The notes beneath the pieces were generated by a model that saw nothing but the letters and a program-made list of their open reading frames with translations, was not told where the DNA came from and made no database searches. A stretch of 64,000 bases of DNA from Dysosmobacter sp. Marseille-Q4140 (GTDB lineage Bacteria; Bacillota; Clostridia; Oscillospirales; Oscillospiraceae). Positions 45,413 to 55,058 of the stretch are shown in pieces. Position 1 is the first letter of the stretch. Each line of letters begins with the position of its first letter. The translations under genes and the position numbers were made by a program. The DNA lies in NCBI GenBank assembly GCA_018228705.1, contig CP073694.1:1550001-1614000 (forward strand), written 5' to 3'.

Positions 45413-46525
45413 TCAGATGACGCTGCCCTTGGCCAGCACGATGGGATACGAACTGTGGCCCATCAGCGTCCGGTCCGCCAGGACCTCCACGTTCTTATCG
45501 GCAATCAGATAGGATACCTCCGCATTGCGGCGTACCGCCGTCTCCTTGAACAGCACGCAGTTGCGCACCACGGCGCCGGCCTCCACCACCACACCGGGGA
45601 AGAGGATGGAGTTCTCCACCACACCCTCGATGCTGCAGCCGTCGGCCACCAGAGAGTTGATGCAGCGGCCGTCCGGCCCGATGTAGGACGAGCACTTGTC
45701 GGTGCCCTTGGCCCGGATGGGCCGCTCGGGGCAGAACAGCTCCGCCCGGATGGCGGGGTCCAGCAGCTGCATGCTGCGGTCATAGTACTCCTGCACGGAG
45801 CGGATCTGCGCGGCAAAGCCGCCCCAGACGTAGCTGTTGAGATAGAGGGTATCCTTTCTGGCCTGCAGCACATCCCGCCGCCAGCTGAACTGGTCGTGGC
45901 TGGCGCACTCGTCCACCAGCTCCAGCAGCAGCTTGGTGGAGAGGATGTAGACCTCCAGGCCCCGGTAGCCCCTGGGGGTGTGGAGGTGGTAGAGGACGTC
46001 GGTGATCCGCCCCTCCTTGTTCCGCTCGAAATAGGTGCCGTTCTCAGTCTGGAAGCTGTCGTTGCCGCAGACCACGGTGATATCGGCGCCGCTCTTGAGA
46101 TGCTGTTCAAAGATCTCCGTCAGCGGCAGGTTCACCACCAGGTCACCGTCCATCAGCGCCACATAGTCCCGGCGGATCTCCTGCAAATAGGAGCGGACTC
46201 CGGCCAGAGCCTCCATCTTGCCCCGGAAGACCCCCTCGCCGTACTTCTCCTTGAAGGCGAAGGGCGGCAGCAGCTTCAACCCGCCGCGCTTGCGGCTCAG
46301 GTCCCAGTCCTTGCCGGTGCCCAGATGGTCCAGCAGGCTCTGGTAATGGCCATGGAGCACGATGCCCACATCGGTGACGCCGGCGTTGACCAGATTGGAC
46401 AAAGAGAAGTCCACCGCCCGGTAGCGGCCGCCGAAGGGCACGGAGGACGCGGAGCGGATCTCCTCCAGCTCCCGCAGGTCGTTGCGCTTTTCGTAGGAAA
46501 AGATGATGCCGTGCATACCGTTCAT
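45413..46525 (-). CDS. glgD: Glucose-1-phosphate adenylyltransferase subunit GlgD
   Basis: Regulatory-type partner of GlgC, as in Bacillus. The 370-residue protein keeps the nucleotidyltransferase fold ([31 protein letters not shown]) and C-terminal left-handed beta-helix repeats, but it lacks the LAGGQGSRL loop seen in GlgC, as expected for GlgD. The start overlaps the glgC stop by four bases. Confidence 0.95.
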   Translation of the reverse strand: MNGMHGIIFSYEKRNDLRELEEIRSASSVPFGGRYRAVDFSLSNLVNAGVTDVGIVLHGHYQSLLDHLGTGKDWDLSRKRGGLKLLPPFAFKEKYGEGVFRGKMEALAGVRSYLQEIRRDYVALMDGDLVVNLPLTEIFEQHLKSGADITVVCGNDSFQTENGTYFERNKEGRITDVLYHLHTPRGYRGLEVYILSTKLLLELVDECASHDQFSWRRDVLQARKDTLYLNSYVWGGFAAQIRSVQEYYDRSMQLLDPAIRAELFCPERPIRAKGTDKCSSYIGPDGRCINSLVADGCSIEGVVENSILFPGVVVEAGAVVRNCVLFKETAVRRNAEVSYLIADKNVEVLADRTLMGHSSYPIVLAKGSVI

Positions 46526-47730
46526 TTGGACACCTCCTCACCATTTCGGTCCAGCATGATGCCGGGCCGGACCTTCCGCCCGTTCTCCACCTGGCAGCCG
46601 GGTGCCAGGACCGTCAGCCCCCAGGAGTCGGGCAGGACATCCTCCGGCGCGCCGCCCACCTGGCAGCCCTCGCCAATATGGCACCGCTCGCCCAGGATGG
46701 CGTATTTCACCACGGCGCCGGGCTCTATCACCACGCCGGGCAGCAGCACGGAATAGCTGACCCTGGCGCCCTCGCCCACGACCACGTTGGGCGAGAGAAC
46801 GGAGTTCTCTACCGTTCCCTCAATGTCGCTGCCGCGGTTGAAAGCGCTGTGGGCGACATGGGAGGCGCGGCCCAGAAAGGCCGGCGGCGCGTTGACGGAG
46901 CGGGCGTAGATGGGCCAGGACTCATCCAGCAGGTCCAGGCCGGACTCCGGGGAGAGCATATCCATGTTGGCGTCCCAGAGGCTCTCCAGGGTACCCACGT
47001 CCTTCCAGTAGCCGGCAAAGCGGTAGGCGGCCATGACCTCGCCGTTGCCCAGCATGGCGGGGATCACGTTCTTTCCGAAGTCGTTTTCAGAGTTGGGGTT
47101 GGCCTCGTCCTCCGTCAGGTACTTGCGCAGAGCCTTCCAGGAGAACACATAGATGCCCATGGACGCCAGGTTGCTCTTGGGCTCCTTGGGTTTTTCCGCG
47201 AACTCGGTGATGAGGTCGTTCTCATCCACGCTCATGATGCCGAAGCGGGGCGCCTCGGACCAGGGCACCTCCATAACGGAGATGGTACAGGCGGCGCCGG
47301 CGGCCTTGTGGCGCTCCACCATCTTGGCGTAGTTCATCTTGTAGATGTGGTCGCCGGAGAGAATCACCACGTAGTCCGGATCATACAGGTCGATGAAGCC
47401 GATGTTCTGGTAGATGGCGTTGGCAGTACCCTTGTACCAGGTGCCGCCCTTGCTGCCCTGATAAGGCGGCAGGATGTGGACACCGCCGGTGGTACCGTCC
47501 AGGTCCCAGGGAATGCCGCTGCCGATGTAGCTGTTGAGCTCCAGAGGACGGTACTGGGTCAGCACGCCCACGGTGTCGATGCCGGAGTTGGTGCAGTTGG
47601 AAAGAGGAAAGTCAATGATGCGGTACTTGCCGCCGAAGGGCACGGCGGGCTTTGCCATATCGCCGGTGAGAACGTAGAGGCGGCTTCCCTGGCCGCCCGC
47701 CAGCAACATGGCGATACACTCTTTTTTCAT
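46522..47730 (-). CDS. glgC: Glucose-1-phosphate adenylyltransferase
   Basis: Makes ADP-glucose, the sugar donor for glycogen. The 402-residue protein has the catalytic loop [45 protein letters not shown], and [12 protein letters not shown], with a C-terminal beta-helix domain. It overlaps glgB and glgD by four bases each, so the three are translationally coupled. Confidence 0.96.
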   Translation of the reverse strand: MKKECIAMLLAGGQGSRLYVLTGDMAKPAVPFGGKYRIIDFPLSNCTNSGIDTVGVLTQYRPLELNSYIGSGIPWDLDGTTGGVHILPPYQGSKGGTWYKGTANAIYQNIGFIDLYDPDYVVILSGDHIYKMNYAKMVERHKAAGAACTISVMEVPWSEAPRFGIMSVDENDLITEFAEKPKEPKSNLASMGIYVFSWKALRKYLTEDEANPNSENDFGKNVIPAMLGNGEVMAAYRFAGYWKDVGTLESLWDANMDMLSPESGLDLLDESWPIYARSVNAPPAFLGRASHVAHSAFNRGSDIEGTVENSVLSPNVVVGEGARVSYSVLLPGVVIEPGAVVKYAILGERCHIGEGCQVGGAPEDVLPDSWGLTVLAPGCQVENGRKVRPGIMLDRNGEEVSK

Positions 47731-49649
47731 GTTTTCTCCATCTCCTTTGCCTGTTGTTTCTTCCTGGGCTTGGGGAAGGTTCCCTCACCCCGCAGGAACA
47801 CCGCGCCAAACGCGGGGATGCGGATGGCGGCGGAGTGCTCCCGTCCGTGGGAGGGAATGGCCTCCACCGGCACCGGCGAGGTGTCGCCGAAGCCGTCACC
47901 GCCGTAAATGGGGTCGTCCGTATTGAACACGGGCACATACCGCCGGTGGGCCGGAACGCCCATGCGGTACCCCTCATATGTATTGGGGGAGAAGTTCACT
48001 GCGCACATGAGGTCGCGGCCCTTGCTGTCCTTGCGCAGGAACACCACCACGTTGTTGTGGTTATCGTCCGGCACCAGCCACTCGAAGCCCTCCCAGCCAA
48101 AGTCGATCTCCCACAGGGCCGGGTTCTTCTGGTAGAAGGCGTTGGCCTCCCGGAAGAAGCGGTGGATCTTCTGGTTGATGGGCTGGTCCAGCAGATACCA
48201 GTCCAGCTGGCCGTCGGAGTCCCACTCGTGCCACTGGCCGATCTCGGCGCCCATGAAGAGGAGCTTCTTGCCGGGGTGGGCCAGGAGGTACGCGTAGAAG
48301 CCCTTCAGGCAGCGCAGCTGATTTTCGTAGTCACCGGGCATCTTCCCCACCACGGAGCCCTTCATGTGGACCACCTCGTCGTGGGAGATGGGCAGCACGA
48401 AGTTCTCAGAGAAGGCGTACATCATGGAGAAGGTGATGTCCTTATGGTGGTCCTGGCGGAACCAGGGATCCAGCTTGAGGTAGTGGCACATGTCATTCAT
48501 CCAGCCCATGTTCCACTTGAGGTTGAACCCAAGGCCCCCCACGTCGGCAGGCCGGGTCACCAGGGGCCAGGCAGTGGACTCCTCCGCCACCATCAGCACA
48601 TCCGGGTCCACGGAGAAGGCCATGGCGTTGAGCTCCCGGAGGAAATCGATCGCCTCCAGGTTCTCGTGCCCGCCGTACTTGTTGGGGGTCCAGGGGCCGC
48701 CCTGGCGGTCATAGTCCAGATACAGCATGGAGGCCACGGCGTCCACCCGCAATCCGTCGATGTGGTACTCCTCCAGCCAGAAGCGGGCGGAGGAGAACAG
48801 GAAGCTCTTGACCTCCGGCCGGCCGTAGTCGAACACCCGGGTGCCCCAGCTGGCGTGCTCCCACTTGTTGGGGTCGCTGTACTCGTAGCAGCAGGTACCG
48901 TCGAACTGATACAGGCCCTGCTCGTCCTTGCAGAAATGGGCAGGCACCCAGTCCAGCAGCACGGAGATGCCGTTTTTGTGCATATGGTTGACGAACCACA
49001 TGAAGTCGTGGGGCGTGCCGAACCGGGAGGTGGGGGCGAAGTATCCGGTGCACTGGTATCCCCAGGAGTCGTCCAGCGGGTGCTCTGTCACCGGCAGCAG
49101 CTCGATGGCGTTGTAGCCCATGTCCTTGACATAGGCCGCCAGCTCTCTGGCAAGGTCCTTGTAATCCACGAAGTCCCCGTTGTCCCGCTTCTTCCAGGAG
49201 CCCAGATGCACCTCGTAGATGTTCAGCGGCGCATGGTACACCGGACGGGCCGCCTTCTTCTTGCGGAAGGCCGCGTCCGTCCACTTGAAGCCGCTGATGT
49301 CATACAGCTTGCTGGCGGTGGCGGGGCGGGTCTCTGTATGGAAGCCATAGGGGTCCGCCTTCTGGTGGACCGCGCCATCAGCGCCCCGGACGGCAAACTT
49401 GTAGGCAGTATAGGGCTTGAGCCCAGGGATAAACCCCTCCCAGATCTCTCCTTTTTGTTTGAGGGGAGAGGCGGACACGTCCCAGTCGTTGAAGTCTCCC
49501 ACCACGGAGACCGCCTGAGCGTGAGGCGCCCAGACCCGGAAGGTCCAGCCGGCCTTTCCGCGTTTTTCCTCCGGGTGGGCGCCGAACCAGCGCCAGCCGT
49601 CGGTCAGTTCGCCCTTATGGAAACGGTCTACTAGATCTCTCTTTGCCAT
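47727..49649 (-). CDS. glgB: 1,4-alpha-glucan branching enzyme
   Basis: Makes alpha-1,6 branches in glycogen. The 640-residue protein has an N-terminal CBM48 module ([21 protein letters not shown]), then the GH13 barrel with [13 protein letters not shown], the nucleophile Asp in [12 protein letters not shown], the acid Glu in [10 protein letters not shown], and [12 protein letters not shown]. The ATG at 49649 has GAGAGGAG upstream; a longer frame to 49775 crosses the promoter and is not used. It is the first gene of the glycogen operon. Confidence 0.96.
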   Translation of the reverse strand: MAKRDLVDRFHKGELTDGWRWFGAHPEEKRGKAGWTFRVWAPHAQAVSVVGDFNDWDVSASPLKQKGEIWEGFIPGLKPYTAYKFAVRGADGAVHQKADPYGFHTETRPATASKLYDISGFKWTDAAFRKKKAARPVYHAPLNIYEVHLGSWKKRDNGDFVDYKDLARELAAYVKDMGYNAIELLPVTEHPLDDSWGYQCTGYFAPTSRFGTPHDFMWFVNHMHKNGISVLLDWVPAHFCKDEQGLYQFDGTCCYEYSDPNKWEHASWGTRVFDYGRPEVKSFLFSSARFWLEEYHIDGLRVDAVASMLYLDYDRQGGPWTPNKYGGHENLEAIDFLRELNAMAFSVDPDVLMVAEESTAWPLVTRPADVGGLGFNLKWNMGWMNDMCHYLKLDPWFRQDHHKDITFSMMYAFSENFVLPISHDEVVHMKGSVVGKMPGDYENQLRCLKGFYAYLLAHPGKKLLFMGAEIGQWHEWDSDGQLDWYLLDQPINQKIHRFFREANAFYQKNPALWEIDFGWEGFEWLVPDDNHNNVVVFLRKDSKGRDLMCAVNFSPNTYEGYRMGVPAHRRYVPVFNTDDPIYGGDGFGDTSPVPVEAIPSHGREHSAAIRIPAFGAVFLRGEGTFPKPRKKQQAKEMEKT

Positions 49650-49746
49650 GGCAGCAGCTCCTCTCCCTGCGCGTCCGCGGGGCGGGCAGGTTCCTTGATT
49701 TTTTAGGGGATAAATGACTTGTTTCGGACCCGATTTTACTTTATAT

Positions 49747-49775
49747 ATTATACTTCCTGCAAAAAATACCGTCAA
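49747..49775 (-). promoter_or_regulatory. Promoter of the glycogen operon
   Basis: On the minus strand TTGACG and TATAAT are separated by 17 bases, followed by more AT-rich sequence, about 98 bases before glgB. Confidence 0.8.
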
Positions 49776-49996
49776 GGATGGTCCTGTCGAAAAAGCTGGG
49801 GAAGAGTTGTTTGAATCGCCTAATTTTTCCAGGATTTCAACAGGATTATTTTGACGTTTTTGTCAATTCCCTCAAGATGATGTCAAAATTTTGCGATCTC
49901 TTTTCACAGCTTTCACAAATTGCAGAGCCGTCCGCCTCCACTTTTCTACTATCGCGCGGTGCACCGTCTCTGGCAAATGAAACCAGGGAAGAGACC

Positions 49997-50025
49997 GCAT
50001 AGGCAAACAAATCCTGCGGATACTA
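49997..50025 (+). promoter_or_regulatory. Sigma-G-like promoter of spoVT
   Basis: GCATA and GATACTA are separated by 17 bases. Forespore sigma-F/sigma-G promoters of Bacillus have a GNATR-type -35 and a CATWMTA-type -10, and spoVT of Bacillus is known to be sigma-G dependent. It lies 70 bases before the spoVT start. Confidence 0.5.
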
Positions 50026-50094
50026 GCTTTTGCCAAGGGGCTGCCGCCAGCGGGCAGGCAGAGCAAAATCAATCAGACAAAAGGAGTTTTCGAT

Positions 50095-50634
50095 ATGAAG
50101 GCAACTGGAATCGTGCGGCGGATCGACGACCTGGGACGGGTGGTCATTCCCAAGGAGATCCGCCGCACCATGCGCATTCGGGAGGGAGATCCTCTGGAGA
50201 TCTACACCAGCCGGGACGGCGAGGTGATCTTCAAAAAGTATTCCCTGCTGGGCGGCATCGAGGACTTCGCCGGGGAGCTGTGCGAGACCATGAGCCGCTC
50301 CACAGGCGCCGTCTGCGCCGTCACAGACCGGGACACGGTGATCGCCGTGGCCGGCGGCGGAAAGCGGGAGCTGATGGGCAAGCGGATCACGGCGGACCTG
50401 GAGCAGATCATGGAGACCCGCAGGATCTATCAGTTTGCCGGAGAGGGACAGCCCATCCCGGTGTGCGACGGCAGCGACAAGCTCACCGTCGCCGTGGCGG
50501 CGCCTATTCTGGCGGAGGGGGACCTGCTGGGCCTGGTGCTGTTTATCTCGGCCGACGGCGCCGTCACCGGCGAGACGGAGTACAAGCTGGCACAGACCAT
50601 CGCCGCTTTTCTGGGCCGCCATATGGAGGGTTGA
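50095..50634 (+). CDS. spoVT: Stage V sporulation protein T
   Basis: Forespore transcription regulator. The 179-residue protein has the N-terminal AbrB swapped-hairpin DNA-binding domain (MKATGIVRRIDDLGRVVIPKEIRRTMRIREGDPLEIYTS) and a C-terminal GAF-like domain, the SpoVT layout. AAAGGAG lies ten bases upstream. A monocistronic unit: a sigma-G-like promoter precedes it and a strong terminator follows. Confidence 0.95.
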   Translation: MKATGIVRRIDDLGRVVIPKEIRRTMRIREGDPLEIYTSRDGEVIFKKYSLLGGIEDFAGELCETMSRSTGAVCAVTDRDTVIAVAGGGKRELMGKRITADLEQIMETRRIYQFAGEGQPIPVCDGSDKLTVAVAAPILAEGDLLGLVLFISADGAVTGETEYKLAQTIAAFLGRHMEG

Positions 50635-50655
50635 CCCTCCGGCGGCCCCTCTCAC

Positions 50656-50696
50656 CGCGGCGGGCTTCCCCAACGGGGCGCCCGCCGCGTTTTTTC
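50656..50696 (+). terminator. Terminator of spoVT
   Basis: CGCGGCGGGC and GCCCGCCGCG form a stem with an inner CCCC/GGGG pair and are followed by TTTTTT. Confidence 0.9.
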
Positions 50697-50756
50697 AGGC
50701 ATAAACCCCCGTCGGGCCGCCGTATGCTGGTACATATGGAAAAAGGAGGCGGGTCC

Positions 50757-52124
50757 ATGGCGGCTTTGGAGACGTGGCTCCGGACGGCAGAGCGGGTCCT
50801 GTGGGGTCCCGGCACCCTGGCGCTGCTGCTGGGGACCGGGGCGTTTCTGACGGTCCGTCTGGGCTTTCTTCCCTGGCGGAACCTGGGCTGGGCACTGCGC
50901 AGCGTCCTCAGCCGGGAGGCGCGCCGGGGCGGCGAGGGGGGCGTGTCCCCCTTCGCCGCCCTGATGACCGCCCTGGCCGCCACCATCGGCACCGGCAACA
51001 TCGTGGGCGTGGCCACGGCTCTGACCGCCGGCGGGCCGGGGGCCCTGGTGTGGATGGAGGTCTCCGCCCTGCTGGGCATGGCCACCAAATTCACCGAGTG
51101 CACCCTGGCGGTGAAGTACCGCCGCCGTGACAGACAGGGCCAGCCCTATGGCGGTCCCATGTACGTCATGGCAGACACTCTGGGCCGCCCCGGCGCCGTA
51201 CTGGGCGCGGTGTTCGCGCTCTTTGCCGTAGGGGCCTCCTTCGGCATCGGGAGCCTCACGCAGGCCAATTCCATCTCCGCCGCCCTGGACACCGCCTTCT
51301 CCCTGCCACCGGCGGCGGTGGGGGCGGTGACGGCGGCCCTGGCTCTGGTCATCATCCTGGGCGGCATCCGGGGCATCGCCCGGGTGTCCTCGGTGCTGGT
51401 GCCGGCCATGGCGGTGCTGTACCTGGGGGCGGGCCTGGCGGTCATCCTCGGTAACTGGCGGAACCTGCCCCAGGCCGTGGGAGATCTGTTCCTCTGTGCC
51501 CTCTCCCCCCGGGCCGCAGCGGGCGGGGCCGCCGGGTCGCTCCTCACCTCCCTGCGCTGGGGCGTGGCCCGAGGCGTGTTTTCCAACGAGGCGGGGCTTG
51601 GCTCCGCCGCCATCTCTGCTGCCGCTGCCCGGACCGACTGCCCCGCCCGTCAGGGCTACGTCAGCATGACCGGCATCGTGTTCGACACGCTGATCCTCTG
51701 CACCGTCACGGGCCTTGCCATCTGCGCCTCCGGGGTCCTGGGCACACCGGAGGCCCGGGGCACCGACGGCGCGGCGCTGACCATCCTGGCCTTCTCCACC
51801 GTGCTGGGCCGGACCGGCGCCGTGTTGGTGTGCGTCTGCGTGACTCTCTTCGCCTTCTCCACCATCATCGGCTGGGCCTACCAGGGGGAGACCGCCTTCG
51901 GATATCTCACCGGCGGCCGCGGGCTCTCCCTGTACCGGACCGTCTTTGCCCTGACGGCCTTCTGGGGCGCGGTGGTACAGCTGGAGACGGTGTTCCGCCT
52001 GGCGGACATCTGCAACGCCCTGATGGCTCTGCCGAACCTTCTGTGCCTCCTGCTCCTCTCCGGCACCGCAGCGAAAGAGGCCCGGAATTTCCAAATCAGG
52101 CTGAAAGCGGGCGGACGGAAATAG
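50757..52124 (+). CDS. Sodium:alanine symporter (AGCS family)
   Basis: Sodium-coupled importer of alanine or glycine in the cytoplasmic membrane. The 455-residue protein has the family motifs TGNIVGVATALTAGGPGALVWM, GGPMYVM and FSNEAGLGSAAI, and about eleven hydrophobic helices. The ATG at 50757 has AAAGGAGG seven bases upstream and begins the conserved protein; the long in-frame extension to 49920 is not coding. It stands alone between spoVT and the CobW genes. Confidence 0.93.
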   Translation: MAALETWLRTAERVLWGPGTLALLLGTGAFLTVRLGFLPWRNLGWALRSVLSREARRGGEGGVSPFAALMTALAATIGTGNIVGVATALTAGGPGALVWMEVSALLGMATKFTECTLAVKYRRRDRQGQPYGGPMYVMADTLGRPGAVLGAVFALFAVGASFGIGSLTQANSISAALDTAFSLPPAAVGAVTAALALVIILGGIRGIARVSSVLVPAMAVLYLGAGLAVILGNWRNLPQAVGDLFLCALSPRAAAGGAAGSLLTSLRWGVARGVFSNEAGLGSAAISAAAARTDCPARQGYVSMTGIVFDTLILCTVTGLAICASGVLGTPEARGTDGAALTILAFSTVLGRTGAVLVCVCVTLFAFSTIIGWAYQGETAFGYLTGGRGLSLYRTVFALTAFWGAVVQLETVFRLADICNALMALPNLLCLLLLSGTAAKEARNFQIRLKAGGRK

Positions 52125-52221
52125 GGTGAATCCGGCTTTTTTATCCCGGGGGAGTTGCATTTTCTATTTTTAATGGTAAGATAATGTCGGTCAAAAATTT
52201 TATGGCAAAGGACTTGATTTC

Positions 52222-53322
52222 ATGACGAAAATCGACATTATCTCCGGATTCCTGGGCGCCGGCAAGACCACCCTCATCAAGAAGCTCCTCTCCGAGGCCT
52301 TCCAGGGTGAGCAGCTGGTGCTGATCGAAAACGAATTCGGCGAGATCAGCATTGACGGCGGCTTTTTGAAAGAGTCCGGCATCCAGATCTCCGAGATGTC
52401 CTCCGGGTGCATCTGCTGCTCCCTGGTGGGCGACTTCGGCAAGGCATTGAAGGACGTGCAGGAGCAGTTCCACCCGGACCGCATCCTCATTGAGCCCTCC
52501 GGCGTGGGCAAGCTCAGCGACGTGGTGGTGGCCGTGCAGAACACCATTTCCGAGATCCCTGACATGGTGCTGGACAGCTACGTCACCGTGGCCGACGCCA
52601 CCAAGGTGAAGGTCTATATGAAGAACTTCGGCGAGTTCTACAACAACCAGATCGAATCCGCCGGGGCCATCATCCTCTCCCGGACCCAGAAGCTGACCCA
52701 GGAGAAGCTGGAGGCCGCCGCGGCCATGCTGCGGGAGAAGAACCCCGACGCCGCCATCCTCACCACCCCCTGGGACCAGCTGGACGGCAAGGTGATCCTC
52801 TCCGCCATGGAGAAGGTGTCCCTGGCCGACGAGCTGCTGGAGAAGATGCGCGCCGAGCACGCCGCCGACGAGGCGGAGCACGCCCACGAGCATGAACACG
52901 AGCACGACCATGAGCATGAACATGAGCATGAACATCATCATGACCATGAGCACGAGCACCACCATGACCACGACGAGCACGAGCACCATCACGACCACGA
53001 GTGCGACGATCCCAGCTGCTCCTGCCACCATCACCACCACCATCACGCCGACGAGGTGTTCACCTCCTGGGGCAAGGAGACGCCCAAGGTGTTCGCCCAG
53101 ACCGACATCGAGCGCATCCTGACCGCCCTGGACTCCGGCGAGTACGGCAGGATCCTCCGGGCCAAGGGCATCGTCTCCGGCGAGAACGGCGCGTGGATCG
53201 AGTTCGACTTCGTGCCCGAGGAGCACCAGGTCCGCCCCGGCCATCCCGACTACACGGGGCGCCTCTGCGTCATCGGCGCGGAACTGAAAGAGGACAAGCT
53301 GGCGCAGCTCTTCGGCTTGTAA
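52222..53322 (+). CDS. CobW/COG0523-family GTPase with His-rich metal-binding segment
   Basis: Predicted metallochaperone, probably for zinc. The 366-residue protein starts with the P-loop SGFLGAGKTTLI and has the family GCICCS metal motif (CxCC) and the SGVGKL region. Between about residues 216 and 275 is a dense run of His, Glu and Asp, then CDDPSCSC and seven His in a row, which would bind several metal ions. A CobW C-terminal domain follows. It lies 25 bases before a second GTPase of the same superfamily. No Zur-type operator is obvious upstream. Confidence 0.9.
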   Translation: MTKIDIISGFLGAGKTTLIKKLLSEAFQGEQLVLIENEFGEISIDGGFLKESGIQISEMSSGCICCSLVGDFGKALKDVQEQFHPDRILIEPSGVGKLSDVVVAVQNTISEIPDMVLDSYVTVADATKVKVYMKNFGEFYNNQIESAGAIILSRTQKLTQEKLEAAAAMLREKNPDAAILTTPWDQLDGKVILSAMEKVSLADELLEKMRAEHAADEAEHAHEHEHEHDHEHEHEHEHHHDHEHEHHHDHDEHEHHHDHECDDPSCSCHHHHHHHADEVFTSWGKETPKVFAQTDIERILTALDSGEYGRILRAKGIVSGENGAWIEFDFVPEEHQVRPGHPDYTGRLCVIGAELKEDKLAQLFGL

Positions 53323-53347
53323 GTTTGGAAAGGAAACGCACTTTACC

Positions 53348-54280
53348 ATGGCTGATATTCCTGTTTATCTGGTGGCCGGCTTCCTGGACGCCGGCAAGAC
53401 CAATTTCATCAACGGCATCCTGGAGGACGGCTTCGCCCGCCAGGAGCCCACGCTCCTGCTCTGCTGCGAGGAGGGCGAGGAGGAGTACGAGAAAAACGCC
53501 CTGGACAATGTGACGGTCGTCACCTTTGAGGACGAGGAGGACCTGAAATGCTCCCGGCTCAAGGAGCTGGAGAAGCAGTACCACCCCAAGCAGGTGCTCA
53601 TCGAGTACAACGGCATGTGGCAGATGGAACGTCTTTACAGAGAGGTCCTGCCGGCCAACTGGGTCCTCTACCAGATCATGACCTTCGTCCACGCCCCCAC
53701 CTTCGAGATGTACGCCAAGAACATGGGCCAGCTGATGATGGAGAAGATCACCAACGCGGACATGCTGGTGTTCAACCGCTGCACGCCGGAGCTGCGGGAC
53801 GCCCTGCGCAAGCGGAACCTCCGCATGGTGAACCGCCGGGCGGACATCTATCTGGAGATGGAGGACGGCACCAGCGAGGACTACCTCACCGGCGACGAGT
53901 GCCCCTTCGACCTCAATCAGGAGGTCATCGACATCCCCGACGACGACTTCGGCGTCTGGTACGTGGACGTCATGGACCACCCGGACCGGTACGCCGGCAA
54001 AACCGTCCACATGAAGCTCATCATGTGCCACTCCAAGAAGTACCCGGGCATCCACTGCCCCGGCCGCTTCGTGATGACCTGCTGCGAAAACGACATCCAG
54101 TTCATGGGCCTCATTGCCAAGGGCGTGGGCCTTGCCCAGTACAACAACCGGGACTGGATCGAGGTCACCGCCCGCATGGCCGTGGAGAAGCACGCGGCCT
54201 ACAAGGGCCGGGGCCCCGTCATGCACGTGCTGGCCATCGGCCCGGCGGAAAAGCCCGCCCAGGAGGTCGTCACCTTCTGA
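53348..54280 (+). CDS. CobW-like P-loop protein fused to a CC-motif (TIGR03943/DUF1980-like) domain
   Basis: A 310-residue protein whose first half resembles CobW GTPases (VAGFLDAGKTNFINGIL) but has LLCCEEGEEEYE rather than CxCC. The C-terminal part (about residues 190-310) has GKTVHMKLIM and PGRFVMTCCENDIQFMGL, which resembles the soluble domain of YcgQ/TIGR03943 proteins, usually encoded beside CobW and a permease. Fusion of the two is read directly from the one frame; the family names rest on motif recognition. Probably works with the His-rich GTPase in metal handling. Confidence 0.75.
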   Translation: MADIPVYLVAGFLDAGKTNFINGILEDGFARQEPTLLLCCEEGEEEYEKNALDNVTVVTFEDEEDLKCSRLKELEKQYHPKQVLIEYNGMWQMERLYREVLPANWVLYQIMTFVHAPTFEMYAKNMGQLMMEKITNADMLVFNRCTPELRDALRKRNLRMVNRRADIYLEMEDGTSEDYLTGDECPFDLNQEVIDIPDDDFGVWYVDVMDHPDRYAGKTVHMKLIMCHSKKYPGIHCPGRFVMTCCENDIQFMGLIAKGVGLAQYNNRDWIEVTARMAVEKHAAYKGRGPVMHVLAIGPAEKPAQEVVTF

Positions 54281-54312
54281 CGAGCCGCAATACAAATCGT
54301 AACATCCGGCCG

Positions 54313-54349
54313 AAAAATTCCCCTTCGTTGTCAAACGGAGGGGAATTTT
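54313..54349 (+). terminator. Terminator of the CobW gene pair
   Basis: AAAATTCCCC and GGGGAATTTT form a stem with a 16-base loop that can extend with CTTCG/CGGAG pairing. Confidence 0.7.
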
Positions 54350-54418
54350 GCAAAAAGTCTACGGAGCGGCGGTTGCCGGACGGCGGGCCGTCCGCTATCC
54401 TGACGGAGAGGTGAGCGT

Positions 54419-55003
54419 ATGGACTATGCAAAGATCGGCGCCCTGATCCGCCGTCTGCGGCGGGAGCGGGGCCTGACCCAGGGACAGCTGGCGGAGGCCC
54501 TGGGGCTGAGCGCCAAGACCGTCAGCAAGTGGGAGCGGGCGCTGGGCTGCCCCGACGTGAGCCTGCTGCCGGCCCTCTCCGCCTGCCTGCAGGTGGATGT
54601 GTCCGCCCTGCTGGCCGGGGAGCTGGCGGAAAATCAACTCTCAGGAGGCAACATGAACAAAACGCGCTTTTTTGTCTGCCCGGTCTGCGGCAGTCTCTCC
54701 TTCTGCACGGGGCCGTCCTCCGTGTCCTGCTGCGGCCGTCCTCTGGAGGCGCTGGAGCCCCAAAAGGCCGCGCCGGAGCAGGCCCTGCGGGTCACAGACA
54801 GCGACGGGGACTGGTACGTGGAGAGCGACCACCCCGCCCGGAAGGACGACTACATCTCCTTCCTGACCCTGGTGACCGGGGAGAAGCTGCTGGTGCTGCG
54901 CCAGTACCCGGAGTGGGAGATCCACGCCCGGCTGCCGGGCAAACCCCACGGCAAACTAGTGTGGTACTCTACCACCCGGGGCCTGTTCTACCAGCTGGTG
55001 TAA
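54419..55003 (+). CDS. HTH regulator with zinc-ribbon and desulfoferrodoxin-like C-terminal part
   Basis: A 194-residue protein. Residues 1-65 are an XRE helix-turn-helix (LTQGQLAEALGLSAKTVSKWERALGCPDVSLLPALSACLQV). A cysteine-rich segment follows (CPVCG ... CCGRPL), then a beta-rich domain with ESDHPARKDDYISFLTLVTGEKLLVLRQYP, which resembles the SOR/desulfoferrodoxin fold with only one of its His ligands visible. The start has GAGAGGTGAG upstream. It may sense metal or redox state; this is inference. Confidence 0.75.
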   Translation: MDYAKIGALIRRLRRERGLTQGQLAEALGLSAKTVSKWERALGCPDVSLLPALSACLQVDVSALLAGELAENQLSGGNMNKTRFFVCPVCGSLSFCTGPSSVSCCGRPLEALEPQKAAPEQALRVTDSDGDWYVESDHPARKDDYISFLTLVTGEKLLVLRQYPEWEIHARLPGKPHGKLVWYSTTRGLFYQLV

Positions 55004-55006
55004 AGG

Positions 55007-55039
55007 GACACCCCCTCCGCCATGGGCGGAGGGGGTGTC
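55007..55039. terminator. Hairpin between convergent HTH genes
   Basis: GACACCCCCTCCGCC and GGCGGAGGGGGTGTC form a long stem with a short ATG-containing loop. No T-run follows on the plus strand, so the stem may act mainly as a 3'-end barrier. Confidence 0.55.
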
Positions 55040-55058
55040 GTTCGTTCAGGGAGCTCTG

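Larger units (their letters stand above)
49650..50094. promoter_or_regulatory. Divergent control region between glgB and spoVT
   Basis: No gene is seen. It holds the glycogen promoter on the minus strand (49747-49775) and, on the plus strand, a sigma-G-like promoter (49997-50025) for spoVT. The middle part (about 49780-49990) is unremarkable, moderately AT-rich sequence. Confidence 0.6.

Noticed and set aside
49920..50756. Long N-terminal extension of the sodium:alanine symporter
   Set aside because: The frame runs through spoVT and its terminator. The symporter starts at 50757 behind AAAGGAGG.
52880..53045. Short tandem repeat of CAC/GAG/CAT triplets
   Set aside because: It is in frame inside a CobW-family gene and encodes the His/Glu-rich metal-binding stretch, so it is coding low complexity rather than a CRISPR or non-coding satellite.
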